Shown here piece by piece: positions 25,662-33,907 of a stretch of DNA of 64,000 nt. Origin of the DNA: Henriciella sp. AS95. Lineage in GTDB: Bacteria > Pseudomonadota > Alphaproteobacteria > Caulobacterales > Hyphomonadaceae. How positions within the stretch are numbered: the stretch's first letter is position 1; each line of letters starts with the position of its first letter. The DNA lies in assembly GCF_038900055.1 (NCBI RefSeq), contig NZ_JBBMQM010000001.1, positions 3,720,001 to 3,784,000 on the forward strand, written 5' to 3'. The translations under genes and the position numbers were made by a program. The notes beneath the pieces were generated by a model. The model worked only from the letters and a program-made list of their open reading frames with translations, was not told the origin of the DNA and ran no database searches.

Positions 25662-26894
25662 TTACTCGGCCGCCAGCTGCTGATCGTCAGCGTTGCCGAG
25701 CGCAACCGCAATGCGGTCTGCGAGCTTGCGCGCAACGGCCATCTTGTCCATGCGCGGCCAGTGCTCGACGCTGTCGCGGGTGACGAGAGACACTTCATTC
25801 TCGGCGCCGCCCATCACGTCACCGGAGACATCATTGGCCACGATCCAGTCGCAGCCCTTACGCTTCATCTTGGCCTGAGCCAGCGCTTCGACATCATGGG
25901 TTTCAGCCGCGAAACCAATAACCAGGCCGGGCCGGTTCTTCCGTTTGCGGGAGATGGTGGCGAGAATGTCGGGGTTCTCGGCGAGGGCGAGCGCCGGCAA
26001 GGTCTTGCCCTCATCTTTCAGCTTCAGCTTCTTGTTGGCCGAGATGGATGGCCGCCAGTCGGCAACGGCCGCGACGGAGATGAAAGCGTCGGCGGGAAGC
26101 GCTTCCTCGCAAGCCTTCAGCATGTCGCGGGCGGTCTCCACGTTCACCATGTCGACGCCTCTCGGCGCTGCAAGATCGACCGGGCCGGAGACCAGCGTGA
26201 CGCGGGCACCGAGGCGAGCAACCGATGCCGCAATCGCATAGCCCTGCTTGCCGGAAGAATGATTGGAGAGATAGCGGACCGGGTCGAGTGGCTCGCGGGT
26301 CGGGCCGGCCGTGATGAGGATGTGCTGGCCTTCCAGCGGCTTAGGCCCCGTCAGCGCGTTCAACTGGTCCTCAACGGCATCGGCAATGGCCATCACGTCA
26401 GGCAGGCGCCCCGGACCGAACTCGCCGCAGGCCATCGCGCCCTCGTCGGGCTCCATCACCTGAACGCCATCGCGGCGGAGCGTCTCGACATTGCGCCGTG
26501 TCGCGGCGTGCTCCCACATGCGCACATTCATGGCGGGCACCATCAGGACTGGCTTGTCTGTCGCCATCAGCGTGGTGGATGCCAGATCATTTGCATGGCC
26601 GTTCGCAGCCTTGGCGAGGAGGTCAGCGGTTGCGGGGCAAACGACGACGAGATCGGCCGACCGGGACAGCTGGATATGACCCATCTCGGCTTCGTCATCG
26701 AGGCTGAAGAGATCGGTGAAGCATTTCTCGCCTGACAAGGCCGAAACAGAAAGCGGGGTCACGAACTCCGCGCCCGCCTTTGTGACGATGCAGCGGGATT
26801 TCACATCGCGGCGCGCAAGCTCACGGATGAGCTCCAGCGACTTGTAGGCCGCAATACCGCCGCCAATGATGAGAAGGATGCTTTTGCTGCTCAT
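25662..26894 (-). CDS. coaBC: Bifunctional phosphopantothenoylcysteine decarboxylase / phosphopantothenate-cysteine ligase (CoaBC, Dfp)
   Basis: Carries out two steps of coenzyme A synthesis: CTP-dependent coupling of cysteine to 4'-phosphopantothenate, then FMN-dependent decarboxylation. The 410-residue fusion has the N-terminal CoaC flavoprotein (ILLIIGGGIAAYKSLELIRE, the PAMN motif in MVPAMNVRMWEH, and the lid with the catalytic Cys in MACGEFGPGRLPDV) and C-terminal CoaB (ILITAGPTREPLDPVRYLSN, SSGKQGYAIA, and a nucleotide-binding LVIGFAAETHD, then KGCDWIVANDV). The length is typical. It belongs with dut and ubiB in the conserved ubiE-ubiB-coaBC-dut neighbourhood. Confidence 0.97.
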   Translation of the reverse strand: MSSKSILLIIGGGIAAYKSLELIRELARRDVKSRCIVTKAGAEFVTPLSVSALSGEKCFTDLFSLDDEAEMGHIQLSRSADLVVVCPATADLLAKAANGHANDLASTTLMATDKPVLMVPAMNVRMWEHAATRRNVETLRRDGVQVMEPDEGAMACGEFGPGRLPDVMAIADAVEDQLNALTGPKPLEGQHILITAGPTREPLDPVRYLSNHSSGKQGYAIAASVARLGARVTLVSGPVDLAAPRGVDMVNVETARDMLKACEEALPADAFISVAAVADWRPSISANKKLKLKDEGKTLPALALAENPDILATISRKRKNRPGLVIGFAAETHDVEALAQAKMKRKGCDWIVANDVSGDVMGGAENEVSLVTRDSVEHWPRMDKMAVARKLADRIAVALGNADDQQLAAE

Positions 26895-26972
26895 GCGAAG
26901 AAATCCACCATTTCGCCGTCACTCTTACACATAAAGTGTTGAGAAATCTAAGACACACCTCTGAGAGCTGCT

Positions 26973-27017
26973 GCAAAAAATTAACCGGGCGTGCGGGTTT
27001 GCCCCCTGCACGCCCGG
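26973..27017 (-). terminator. Rho-independent terminator downstream of the secreted protein gene
   Basis: A 10-bp perfect stem CCGGGCGTGC (26985-26994) pairs with GCACGCCCGG (27008-27017), with a further GGG/CCC pairing inside. Read on the minus strand the stem is followed by TTAATTTTTT, a good U-tract, so it terminates transcription coming from the gene at 27041-27568 before coaBC. Confidence 0.85.
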
Positions 27018-27040
27018 TCCCCGTTCGCCCCGGCTAACGC

Positions 27041-27568
27041 CTAGTAGCGGCGCAGCGGTCCTAAAACGACTTTTGGTCTGAGCCCGAATTTATACTCGCT
27101 ATGGTTCACAGAAGGTTGATGCGATGCGCTGAAAAAGGCCGGGCCTGACACGCGCCGCGTCGGGCCGCCCGCAAGTTCGTACGTATCGGGGCGCATCATC
27201 ACGCTGGATGTCTCGCCTGTACGCGTCAGGCAGGAGGTATAGGTGGTCACACCCGTCTCTTCAGACCGGAATGTACAGGGACGCGTGCCGCTTTCGGCCC
27301 CGCCGCGAAACACGCGAACGCCCTTCACTTCAGTAACAGCGCTCCCCCGAGAGTATGCTGGACGGTCCGAGGTGAAAGCGCGGACGATGCGCGTATCGCC
27401 GCCAAGCAGATCATCAGCGCGGCGAATGACGGTGGAGGCTGTGATCGCGGATGATATCTGAGCGTCCCTGTAGCGGCTGGCGTGGCTCTGCGAAGCGGCC
27501 TGGCTGTTTGCGGTGGCCGCCATCATGAAAGCGGCGCTCATAAGCGCAATGGCAGGCAGGACGTTCAT
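27041..27568 (-). CDS. Predicted secreted protein of unknown function
   Basis: A 175-residue protein with a signal peptide (VLPAIALMSAAFMMAATANS, cleavage near SQA). The mature part has two Cys (in RPCTFRS and TYTSCLT) that could form one disulfide, and many Ser/Thr/Arg. I recognise no family. It is flanked by ubiB upstream on the same strand and has its own strong terminator, so it is probably an independent unit. Periplasmic or surface location follows from the signal peptide; nothing more can be said. Confidence 0.7.
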   Translation of the reverse strand: MNVLPAIALMSAAFMMAATANSQAASQSHASRYRDAQISSAITASTVIRRADDLLGGDTRIVRAFTSDRPAYSRGSAVTEVKGVRVFRGGAESGTRPCTFRSEETGVTTYTSCLTRTGETSSVMMRPDTYELAGGPTRRVSGPAFFSASHQPSVNHSEYKFGLRPKVVLGPLRRY

Positions 27569-27654
27569 TCTGGACTCCGCAAGATCAGACCCGGTGGGCG
27601 TGAGGTTTTGATTAACCTATCATGCGGGCCTGATGAGGGGAGTCGGTTCTCGTC

Positions 27655-29187
27655 CTAGGCGAACTGGCTGATGGTCAGTCCCGCAATGCCTGCAACAGCG
27701 ACGACCAGGCCAAACCAGGCCCACCATGGCGGGCCAGACCGTTTTGGCGGCCTGCTCTGTTCATTGGCAGATGATTCGAGGAAGTCCTCGAACTGGTCCA
27801 TGACTTGCGGCAGCCGCTTTAGACGGTCTGCGACCTCCCGGACGCTTTGCGCGGCGAGCTTGGCGGCGCCGACCGGGCCGAAATTCTCAGTGATCCAGCC
27901 TCTCACGACAGGCTCAGCGGCTTTCCAGATGTCGTGGGCTGGATCAATCGCACGCGCCACGCCTTCAACCTGCACCATCGTCTTCTGCAAGAGTACGAGT
28001 TCTGGACGCAGGCGCATACCGAATGTGCGGGTATAGTCCATGAGCTGCAGGAGGATGCGGCCCATATAAACCTCTTCGGCTGGCTTGCCGTGAATGGGTT
28101 CACCAATTGAACGCAGGGCCTGCGCGAATTCGCCAACCGACTGGTTTGCCGGCACATAGCCGGCCTCAAAGTGGACTTCGGCAACGCGCTGATAGTCCCG
28201 GCGGATAAAGCCATGGAGGATTTCAGCCAGGAAACGGCGCTCATTCAGGCCGATACGGCCAATAAGACCGAAGTCGACCAGGAACACTTTTCCCTGAGGG
28301 GCGATCAGAATGTTACCCTCATGCATGTCTGCATGGAAAACGCCGTGGCCGATCGCATGAGACAGGAAGCCACGCGTGATCGCATTGGCGAGATCGGGAC
28401 GGTCGATACCGGGCTGTTCCAGTGCTTTTGGATCTGTCAGGGGAACGCCGTCCACCCAGTCTGTTGTCAGTACGCGCTGGCCGGTCCGGTCCCAGTCGAC
28501 TGCTGGGACGCTGAACCACTCATCCTTCTCACTGAGGGCCCGCATCTGATCGGCGCCGCCTGCTTCAAGACGAAGGTCGAGTTCCTTTTCCATGGCCGTG
28601 GCCACGGTCTCTGTGAAGGCGACAGGCTCAAGACGCCGGCTTTCGACCGAAGCGCGCTCAACGGTGCGGGCGGCGCGCTTCATGGCCCGTAGCTCTTGCG
28701 CAATCAGCTTTTCGACGCCCGGCCTCAGGATCTTGACCGCCTTCATCCCGTTGGATGTCTGCAGCTTGTGAACCTGTGCGAGGGAGGCAGCAGCAACGGG
28801 TTCGCCCAGACCGGCAAACAGGCTCTCTGCGTCTTGCTCACCAAACTCTTTCGCGAGCGCCTTGCGGGCGTCCTCCATCGAAAATGGCGGCAGCTTGTCC
28901 TTCAGGCGAGAGAGATCGGTCGCGACCTCTGCGCCAAACACATCCGGGCGCGTGGCGAGGAACTGACCGAGCTTGATATAGGCCGGGCCAAGCTTTTCCA
29001 GCGCTTTGGCCAGGCGCTCGCCCTCGCGGCCTTTCGCGCGGCCTCCGAAAAAGCGCAGCGTCTTGCCGGCAAAGCGGGCCGGAAACGGCATGCGATTCTG
29101 ATATTCGACGGGCAGAATGACATCATGGCGGACCAGCGCCGTGCCGGCCCGCATCAGGCGCCCATAGTCTGAAATCGCCCTCAGCAT
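27655..29187 (-). CDS. ubiB: Ubiquinone biosynthesis protein UbiB (ABC1/ADCK-type atypical kinase)
   Basis: UbiB is a membrane-attached ATPase of the protein-kinase-like fold that supports ubiquinone biosynthesis. From ATG 29187 (MLRAISDYGRLMRAG) it has 510 residues. It shows the KxGQ motif in GPAYIKLGQFLATRPD, the Ala-rich loop VAAASLAQVHKLQT replacing the Gly-rich loop, the catalytic region FHADMHEGNILI, the metal-binding VFLVDFGLIGRIG, and a C-terminal membrane helix (WWAWFGLVVAVAGIAGLTIS). The length is standard. ubiE lies upstream on the same strand, but a small opposite-strand gene sits between. Confidence 0.96.
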   Translation of the reverse strand: MLRAISDYGRLMRAGTALVRHDVILPVEYQNRMPFPARFAGKTLRFFGGRAKGREGERLAKALEKLGPAYIKLGQFLATRPDVFGAEVATDLSRLKDKLPPFSMEDARKALAKEFGEQDAESLFAGLGEPVAAASLAQVHKLQTSNGMKAVKILRPGVEKLIAQELRAMKRAARTVERASVESRRLEPVAFTETVATAMEKELDLRLEAGGADQMRALSEKDEWFSVPAVDWDRTGQRVLTTDWVDGVPLTDPKALEQPGIDRPDLANAITRGFLSHAIGHGVFHADMHEGNILIAPQGKVFLVDFGLIGRIGLNERRFLAEILHGFIRRDYQRVAEVHFEAGYVPANQSVGEFAQALRSIGEPIHGKPAEEVYMGRILLQLMDYTRTFGMRLRPELVLLQKTMVQVEGVARAIDPAHDIWKAAEPVVRGWITENFGPVGAAKLAAQSVREVADRLKRLPQVMDQFEDFLESSANEQSRPPKRSGPPWWAWFGLVVAVAGIAGLTISQFA

Positions 29188-29258
29188 CCAGCACCACACG
29201 CCCTGCGGAACCCGAATTCGTCATAGACGTTTTCATTCCCGCAATAAGGAGAATTGAT

Positions 29259-29447
29259 ATGTCCGAGAACGCTCAATCCAGCAATGGCGCGCTCTATTTC
29301 ATTGTCGGCGCCCTGGTCGTGGCCGTGATTGGTTTTGGCATCTGGTACTTCGCTGGCCAGCCCGCCTCGAATGGCGGCGGCGGCGATGCCGACCTGTCCG
29401 TCTCCGTCAGCGAAGACGGCATGACGGTCAATACGCCCGACGAATAA
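29259..29447 (+). CDS. Small single-pass membrane protein, opposite strand between ubiE and ubiB
   Basis: A 62-residue product with a good ribosome site (AAGGAG seven bases before ATG). It has a short polar N-terminus, one membrane helix (ALYFIVGALVVAVIGFGIWY), a Gly-rich linker and an acidic Ser/Asp tail ending in a conserved-looking TVNTPDE. No family is recognised. It occupies the 265-base gap between ubiE and ubiB on the opposite strand, so it interrupts what would otherwise be a plain ubiE-ubiB operon. Its hydrophobic helix and ribosome site make it a likely real gene. Confidence 0.7.
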   Translation: MSENAQSSNGALYFIVGALVVAVIGFGIWYFAGQPASNGGGGDADLSVSVSEDGMTVNTPDE

Positions 29448-29452
29448 GTCGG

Positions 29453-30241
29453 TCATACCGCCCACCCATAGTGGAGGGCCGCAATTCCACCAGAGAAATT
29501 GGTGACAGACACGCCGGAGAATCCGGCGGCCCTTACTTCTTCCCGGAACAGGTCCTGTTTCGGGAATTTTCTTATGGACTCGACCAGATACTGATAGCTC
29601 TCGCGGTCTGACGCGACGAGTTCGCCAAGGCGCGGGATGACGCTGAAGCTGTAAGTGTCATACATCTTCTGCAGCATCGGCACCGTCATATGGCTGAATT
29701 CGAGGACAGCCAGACGGCCACCCGTCTTCAGCACACGGCGAAACTCTGAGAGCGCCGCCGAACGGTCGGCCACGTTGCGGATACCGAAAGCAATGGTGAC
29801 GGCATCCATGGACTTGTCTTCGAACGGCAGGGCCTGCGCATCACCGCACACCCAGTTTATCCGGCCTTCATAGGCCGCCATGTCCGGGCGGGCGCGGCCT
29901 GCATCCAGCATTGCATCATTGATGTCGCAGACAACTGCACTGGCGAGGCCGTCGCGGTGGCGCCTGCGCCCTGCCTTGTCGGCGCGGTCGATGAAAGCCT
30001 TGGCCAGATCACCGGTGCCGCCGGCGACATCGAGCAGTTTCTCGCCGGGTTGCGGGTTCAGCTTCGCAATCGTGTCATGCTTCCACAGGCGGTGAACGCC
30101 TGCAGACATGAGGTCGTTCATCACGTCATAGCGGCTCGCGACCGAGCGGAAGACGCCCTTGACGCGCGCCACCTTCTCGTCCGGTGTGACCTCTTCAAAG
30201 CCGAAGCTGACGGTCTTTTCTGTATCTGTCTGGTCTGTCAT
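29453..30241 (-). CDS. ubiE: Bifunctional demethylmenaquinone / 2-methoxy-6-polyprenyl-1,4-benzoquinol methylase UbiE
   Basis: C-methylates the ring of ubiquinone and menaquinone precursors with S-adenosylmethionine. From ATG 30241 (MTDQTDTEKTVSFGFEEV) the protein has 262 residues. The UbiE signature regions are YDVMNDLMSAGVHRLWKH, the SAM motif I LLDVAGGTGDLAKAF, VTIAFGIRNVADRSAAL and RVLKTGGRLAVLEFSHM. The length matches. mutM is divergent 49 bases away, the usual alphaproteobacterial context. Confidence 0.97.
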   Translation of the reverse strand: MTDQTDTEKTVSFGFEEVTPDEKVARVKGVFRSVASRYDVMNDLMSAGVHRLWKHDTIAKLNPQPGEKLLDVAGGTGDLAKAFIDRADKAGRRRHRDGLASAVVCDINDAMLDAGRARPDMAAYEGRINWVCGDAQALPFEDKSMDAVTIAFGIRNVADRSAALSEFRRVLKTGGRLAVLEFSHMTVPMLQKMYDTYSFSVIPRLGELVASDRESYQYLVESIRKFPKQDLFREEVRAAGFSGVSVTNFSGGIAALHYGWAV

Positions 30242-30290
30242 GCGCGGCAACCATAGTGGCATGAAAATCTAAACACTATATGCGGTTACC

Positions 30291-31139
30291 ATGCCTGAAT
30301 TACCCGAAGTCGAGACAGTTCGCCGCGGCCTTTCCCCAGTGATGGATGGAAAGACGATTGAGGCGGTCCAGTTGAACCGCCCGGACCTGCGGTTTCCGAT
30401 GCCTGCGGGCTTTGCGGAGCGCCTGTCTGGCGTCCGGATAGAACGGCTCGGGCGCCGGGCAAAATTTCTGGTGGCAGAGCTGTCATCCGGTGAGGCGCTG
30501 ATCATGCATCTTGGCATGTCGGGCCGCTTCACCATCACGGACGGCACGCGGCCGGGTGACTTTCACCACGAGGTCGCGCCCAACCCCAAGCATGATCATG
30601 TCGTCTTCCGCATGGAGGGCGACCAGACGGTGACCTATAATGATCCGCGCCGGTTCGGCTTCATGGAGCTCTGGCCACTCGCCGATATGGAGACCTATCC
30701 GCGGCTCGCCGGTTTTGGGCCTGAACCACTAACGAACGGCTTTTCGCATGCCTGGCTGAATGAAGCGCTGCGCGGCAAAACGGGTCCGATCAAATCAGTC
30801 CTGCTGGACCAGCGCACAATAGCAGGCCTGGGCAATATCTATGTCTGCGAAGCGCTCTATCGGTCCCGAATAAGCCCGCGCCGGCGCGCCAATACGGTGC
30901 CGGGTGAACGCGCCGCCCGGCTCACGCAGGCGATCAACCAGGTCATCGCAGAGGCGATTGAGGCAGGCGGATCCTCGATCAGCGACTTCAAGGCCGCGAC
31001 AGGAGAACTGGGCTATTTCCAGCACAGCTTCAGCGTCTATGACCGTGAAGGCCAGCCCTGCCGGACGTGCGGTGCACCGATCAAACGGATCGTTCAATCG
31101 GGACGCTCCAGTTTCTATTGCGGGTCATGCCAGCGCTAG
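30291..31139 (+). CDS. mutM: Formamidopyrimidine-DNA glycosylase (MutM/Fpg)
   Basis: Removes 8-oxoguanine and formamidopyrimidines and cleaves the AP site. The 282-residue protein has the N-terminal catalytic PELPEVETVRRGL (Pro and Glu active residues after Met removal), the lysine region GRRAKFLVAEL, the helix-two-turn-helix LLDQRTIAGLGNIYVCEALY and a C-terminal zinc finger (CRTCGAP ... FYCGSCQR, four Cys). All features of active Fpg are present. It is divergent from ubiE and convergent with the hydrolase lipoprotein, which ends six bases after it. Confidence 0.98.
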   Translation: MPELPEVETVRRGLSPVMDGKTIEAVQLNRPDLRFPMPAGFAERLSGVRIERLGRRAKFLVAELSSGEALIMHLGMSGRFTITDGTRPGDFHHEVAPNPKHDHVVFRMEGDQTVTYNDPRRFGFMELWPLADMETYPRLAGFGPEPLTNGFSHAWLNEALRGKTGPIKSVLLDQRTIAGLGNIYVCEALYRSRISPRRRANTVPGERAARLTQAINQVIAEAIEAGGSSISDFKAATGELGYFQHSFSVYDREGQPCRTCGAPIKRIVQSGRSSFYCGSCQR

Positions 31140-31145
31140 GGGCGC

Positions 31146-32423
31146 CTAGTCGCCGGAAATAATATTCGAAAAGAACAGGTCTGCGGCTTCCTGCGTGATG
31201 TCCTCGATCTGCTGATCGGAATATCCAAGGTGGCTCACCGCGCCATCGACAACGAAAAGTCCAAACGGAATGCCTAGCGCATCAAATTCCGGCCGCATGG
31301 CGCATGAGCCCCAGACGCTGAGACCTGTGAAAAACACACCTTCCTGTCCACTGCCGCATGGAATTTCAGGATCAAGTTCTTCGTGGCTCGCATAAATTGG
31401 GGCAGACTCCGCATCGATCAGATCAATGTCGGTCACGCCTCCAGAGATTACAAAGGCGCCCTGGACGGTCGAACTCACCCCGTCATTCTCGCCGACGTCT
31501 CCGTAGACGCCTCCATTCGCGCTCAGATAAGCCCTCGCGGAGGCATCGCTGATACTGTCGTCCGGGTCGAGCACCGCCGCCAGCGCGCCCATTACGGCAC
31601 CGGCCGATGCTCCGCCCACCAGGATAGCATCTTCACGTATTCCAAAACTGTTCGCGCCAATTGCATCGGCCCGGAAATAGCGGACGGCGGCGAAGAGGTC
31701 GTGCGTGGCGGCGTAAACCTCTTCGACAAGCTCGGCGCGGCTCGCTGGAATAGAGCTGAGGAGACGGTAGTCGATGGTGGCGCTGACATAGCCCCTTTGC
31801 GCAAAGTCCACCGCAACCTCTTCCATGTCGCTCCGCTCGCCTTCCACGAAGCCGCCGGGGAAGGCAAGAATCATGACCGGCCGGTCCGTCGCGGTATCGT
31901 TTTGCGGGCTGAAGACATCCATTCGGAGGGTTTGCCCGTCTACATTTGCGAATGGCAAATTGCGCTGCGTGGTCACATTGGAGAAGACGCGGTCGCGATA
32001 GCGAACACCGGCGCTGCTCTCATCGACATCGGTGACCGTGACGGTGACAGATTGCGAGGCTGTTCCGCCGGCGTCATCAGATGCCTGCAGCGTGAGCGCG
32101 TATACGTTGTTCCCGTCACTGTCTGCCGGGCTTTCGAAATCCGGAGGTGAGGAAAAGCGAAGATTTCCGCTTGTCGCGCCAAGGTCGAACGCGGCAGCGT
32201 CAGCACCGCCCGAGATGGAGAACCGGACAGGGTCGCCATCGGCATCTGACGCTCGCGCTGTAAGGATCACGCCGGCCGTATTTTCTTCGACCGTGGCCGA
32301 GGCCGGCGAGGTAAATTGCGGCGAACGATTGACCGGCGATGGATTGCTCGAGCCCCCGCCGCCACTGCCGCCGCATCCCGATAGAACGAGAACGGCGAGG
32401 CATATCCCAAGCCCGTAACGCAT
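31146..32423 (-). CDS. Lipoprotein with cadherin-like domain fused to an alpha/beta hydrolase (esterase-like)
   Basis: From ATG 32423 the 425-residue protein begins with a lipoprotein signal (YGLGICLAVLVLSGCGG, lipobox LSGC), then a Gly/Ser linker and one cadherin/VCBS-like domain (PQFTSPASATVEENTAGVIL, DADGDPVRFSISGGAD, VTVTVTDVDE). Residues about 150-425 form an alpha/beta hydrolase with MILAFPGGFVEGERSDMEE (oxyanion-type HGG-like loop), nucleophile GGASAGAVMGALAA and a late His region AVSHLGYSDQQI. Such enzymes (carboxylesterase type) act on esters at the cell surface. The domain pairing is notable. A frame start at 32474 is possible but would hide the signal peptide. Confidence 0.8.
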   Translation of the reverse strand: MRYGLGICLAVLVLSGCGGSGGGGSSNPSPVNRSPQFTSPASATVEENTAGVILTARASDADGDPVRFSISGGADAAAFDLGATSGNLRFSSPPDFESPADSDGNNVYALTLQASDDAGGTASQSVTVTVTDVDESSAGVRYRDRVFSNVTTQRNLPFANVDGQTLRMDVFSPQNDTATDRPVMILAFPGGFVEGERSDMEEVAVDFAQRGYVSATIDYRLLSSIPASRAELVEEVYAATHDLFAAVRYFRADAIGANSFGIREDAILVGGASAGAVMGALAAVLDPDDSISDASARAYLSANGGVYGDVGENDGVSSTVQGAFVISGGVTDIDLIDAESAPIYASHEELDPEIPCGSGQEGVFFTGLSVWGSCAMRPEFDALGIPFGLFVVDGAVSHLGYSDQQIEDITQEAADLFFSNIISGD

Positions 32424-32521
32424 ACCTGAAGGCCCCCAAACCCGTATCAGGCATACAATAAGAGCATATGCCAACGGGCAGAACCAGCCTTCAGGTATGA
32501 TTCATTACGGGGACTAAGCGC

Positions 32522-33907
32522 TCAGCCCTTGCCCCAGAGCTTCTGCCACCAGGGCTTTTTCGGTTTCAGTTCGACATCGATGGCTGAGGCTGAATAGCCG
32601 CCATCAGCCATTTTCTGCTTGATGTCGGCCTCGTCCCAACCGGTCAGCTTGGCGAGGTTTTCCGCTTCCTGATCCCAGCGGGAGACAAGGGTATTGGCAT
32701 AGTCTCGCGCTTCCTCGCACTGGTCGAAGTCGCCGCGCCAGGGATGGCGAAGGACATAGCGACCCTGATAATTCTGCTTGTCGCCAGTGACCTGGAAGGT
32801 GAGGTCTTCCGGAAAGGTCTCGCCATCATAGCGCACATGCAGGCGGGTCACGAAGACATCAACAGGCTGCGGGCCAGGGCCGAAACCGGGACGGGTGTCA
32901 GGCTGCTGACCGCCTTCATCGAGCCACATGACGCCAAGCTCACGAAGCTCAGAGCGCGAGAGCGGCTCGGCCGCGCATGGGTCGCACCAGCTCATATCCC
33001 AGGCATATTCGGTGAAGACGGCCTTGCCGTTCTCCTTCTCGACCTGGTGGGCGAACATGTCCTTGTAGAAGTCGCCAAACTCATCCTTGACGAAGATCGG
33101 GACATCCATGTCGGACGGCAGTTTCACGGTCTTGTAGTTCAGCGTCTCGACGCGGCCCTTGCGGGTCATGGCGAAGACGAACAGCTCCTGCTTGCCGTCG
33201 GCATTCACCGTGCCAAGCCGGATCGGCAGCATGAAGTCCTCATGCTCATAGGCGACCTGGATGGGGCGCAGGAAGGCCGAGCCGTCATGGCGTTCCAGGT
33301 TCACCTTGGCCACGAAGAATTTCATGTCCTGCTTGAGGTAAGAGCCAACAACTTCCTCGGCCCCGTCCGGGATCTTGTAGCCATTCTGGTTCAGCCAGGT
33401 GATCAGGCCATCGGACTCTTCGGCCGAGAGGATCAGGATGTCGTACTCGCCGACTTCGTATTCGGCTTCGATGGTGACGCCGAGGTCTTCGGCTTCTTCC
33501 ATCGCGGCGGGCGCCGGGGCGGGCATCGGCCCTGCAGACATCGCCATCGTCTCGCGGTAGCGGAGCCTGTCGCACGGATTCTCGTCATGATACTCGACAA
33601 GGCGGGGCGCGGTGTACTGGTCGAGATGATCGATCAGGCCGGGATTGGCGACGTTGATCTGCTCTTCCTCCGGCACATCCACAACCGGGATGACCATGGC
33701 AAACTCTTCCACGTCGCCCCGGAAATTCGAGGCCATGGTGATGACGGTCCGGTCGCCGTCGCGCACCAGCGCCACTTTAGAGGCATCATTGAACAGGTCG
33801 GTATCGGCCTTGGCGACAAAGAAGCCGCAAAAGGCTGACGCCGGCGCGCTAAAGGCGAGCGAGCTGAGGCCGAGCATTGCCGCCCCGGCCAGGTGTCTGA
33901 GTTTCAT
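32522..33907 (-). CDS. DUF2330 domain exported protein
   Basis: A 461-residue protein from ATG 33907, preceded by a strong AGGAGGG eight bases upstream. It has a signal peptide (LAGAAMLGLSSLAFSAPASA) and then the DUF2330 hallmark FCGFFVAKADTDLFNDASKV with VALVRDGDRTVITMASNF. The family is uncharacterised; C-terminal parts (SWCDPCAAEPLS, YVLRHPWRGDFDQCEEARDY) carry paired Cys, compatible with disulfides. It starts inside the 3' end of the RnfD-like gene with a 59-base overlap, so the two are transcribed together. Function is unknown; the partner suggests envelope redox or metal-related roles, which is inference. Confidence 0.85.
   Translation of the reverse strand: MKLRHLAGAAMLGLSSLAFSAPASAFCGFFVAKADTDLFNDASKVALVRDGDRTVITMASNFRGDVEEFAMVIPVVDVPEEEQINVANPGLIDHLDQYTAPRLVEYHDENPCDRLRYRETMAMSAGPMPAPAPAAMEEAEDLGVTIEAEYEVGEYDILILSAEESDGLITWLNQNGYKIPDGAEEVVGSYLKQDMKFFVAKVNLERHDGSAFLRPIQVAYEHEDFMLPIRLGTVNADGKQELFVFAMTRKGRVETLNYKTVKLPSDMDVPIFVKDEFGDFYKDMFAHQVEKENGKAVFTEYAWDMSWCDPCAAEPLSRSELRELGVMWLDEGGQQPDTRPGFGPGPQPVDVFVTRLHVRYDGETFPEDLTFQVTGDKQNYQGRYVLRHPWRGDFDQCEEARDYANTLVSRWDQEAENLAKLTGWDEADIKQKMADGGYSASAIDVELKPKKPWWQKLWGKG

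Noticed and set aside
25656-26735. Plus-strand frame of 359 codons
   Set aside because: Antisense to coaBC, whose motifs are complete on the other strand.
32744-33838. Long plus-strand frame of 364 codons
   Set aside because: It lies fully antisense to the DUF2330 gene, which has a signal peptide, ribosome site and family motif. The antisense translation is His/Asp/Val-rich and shows no family pattern, as expected of GC-rich shadow frames.
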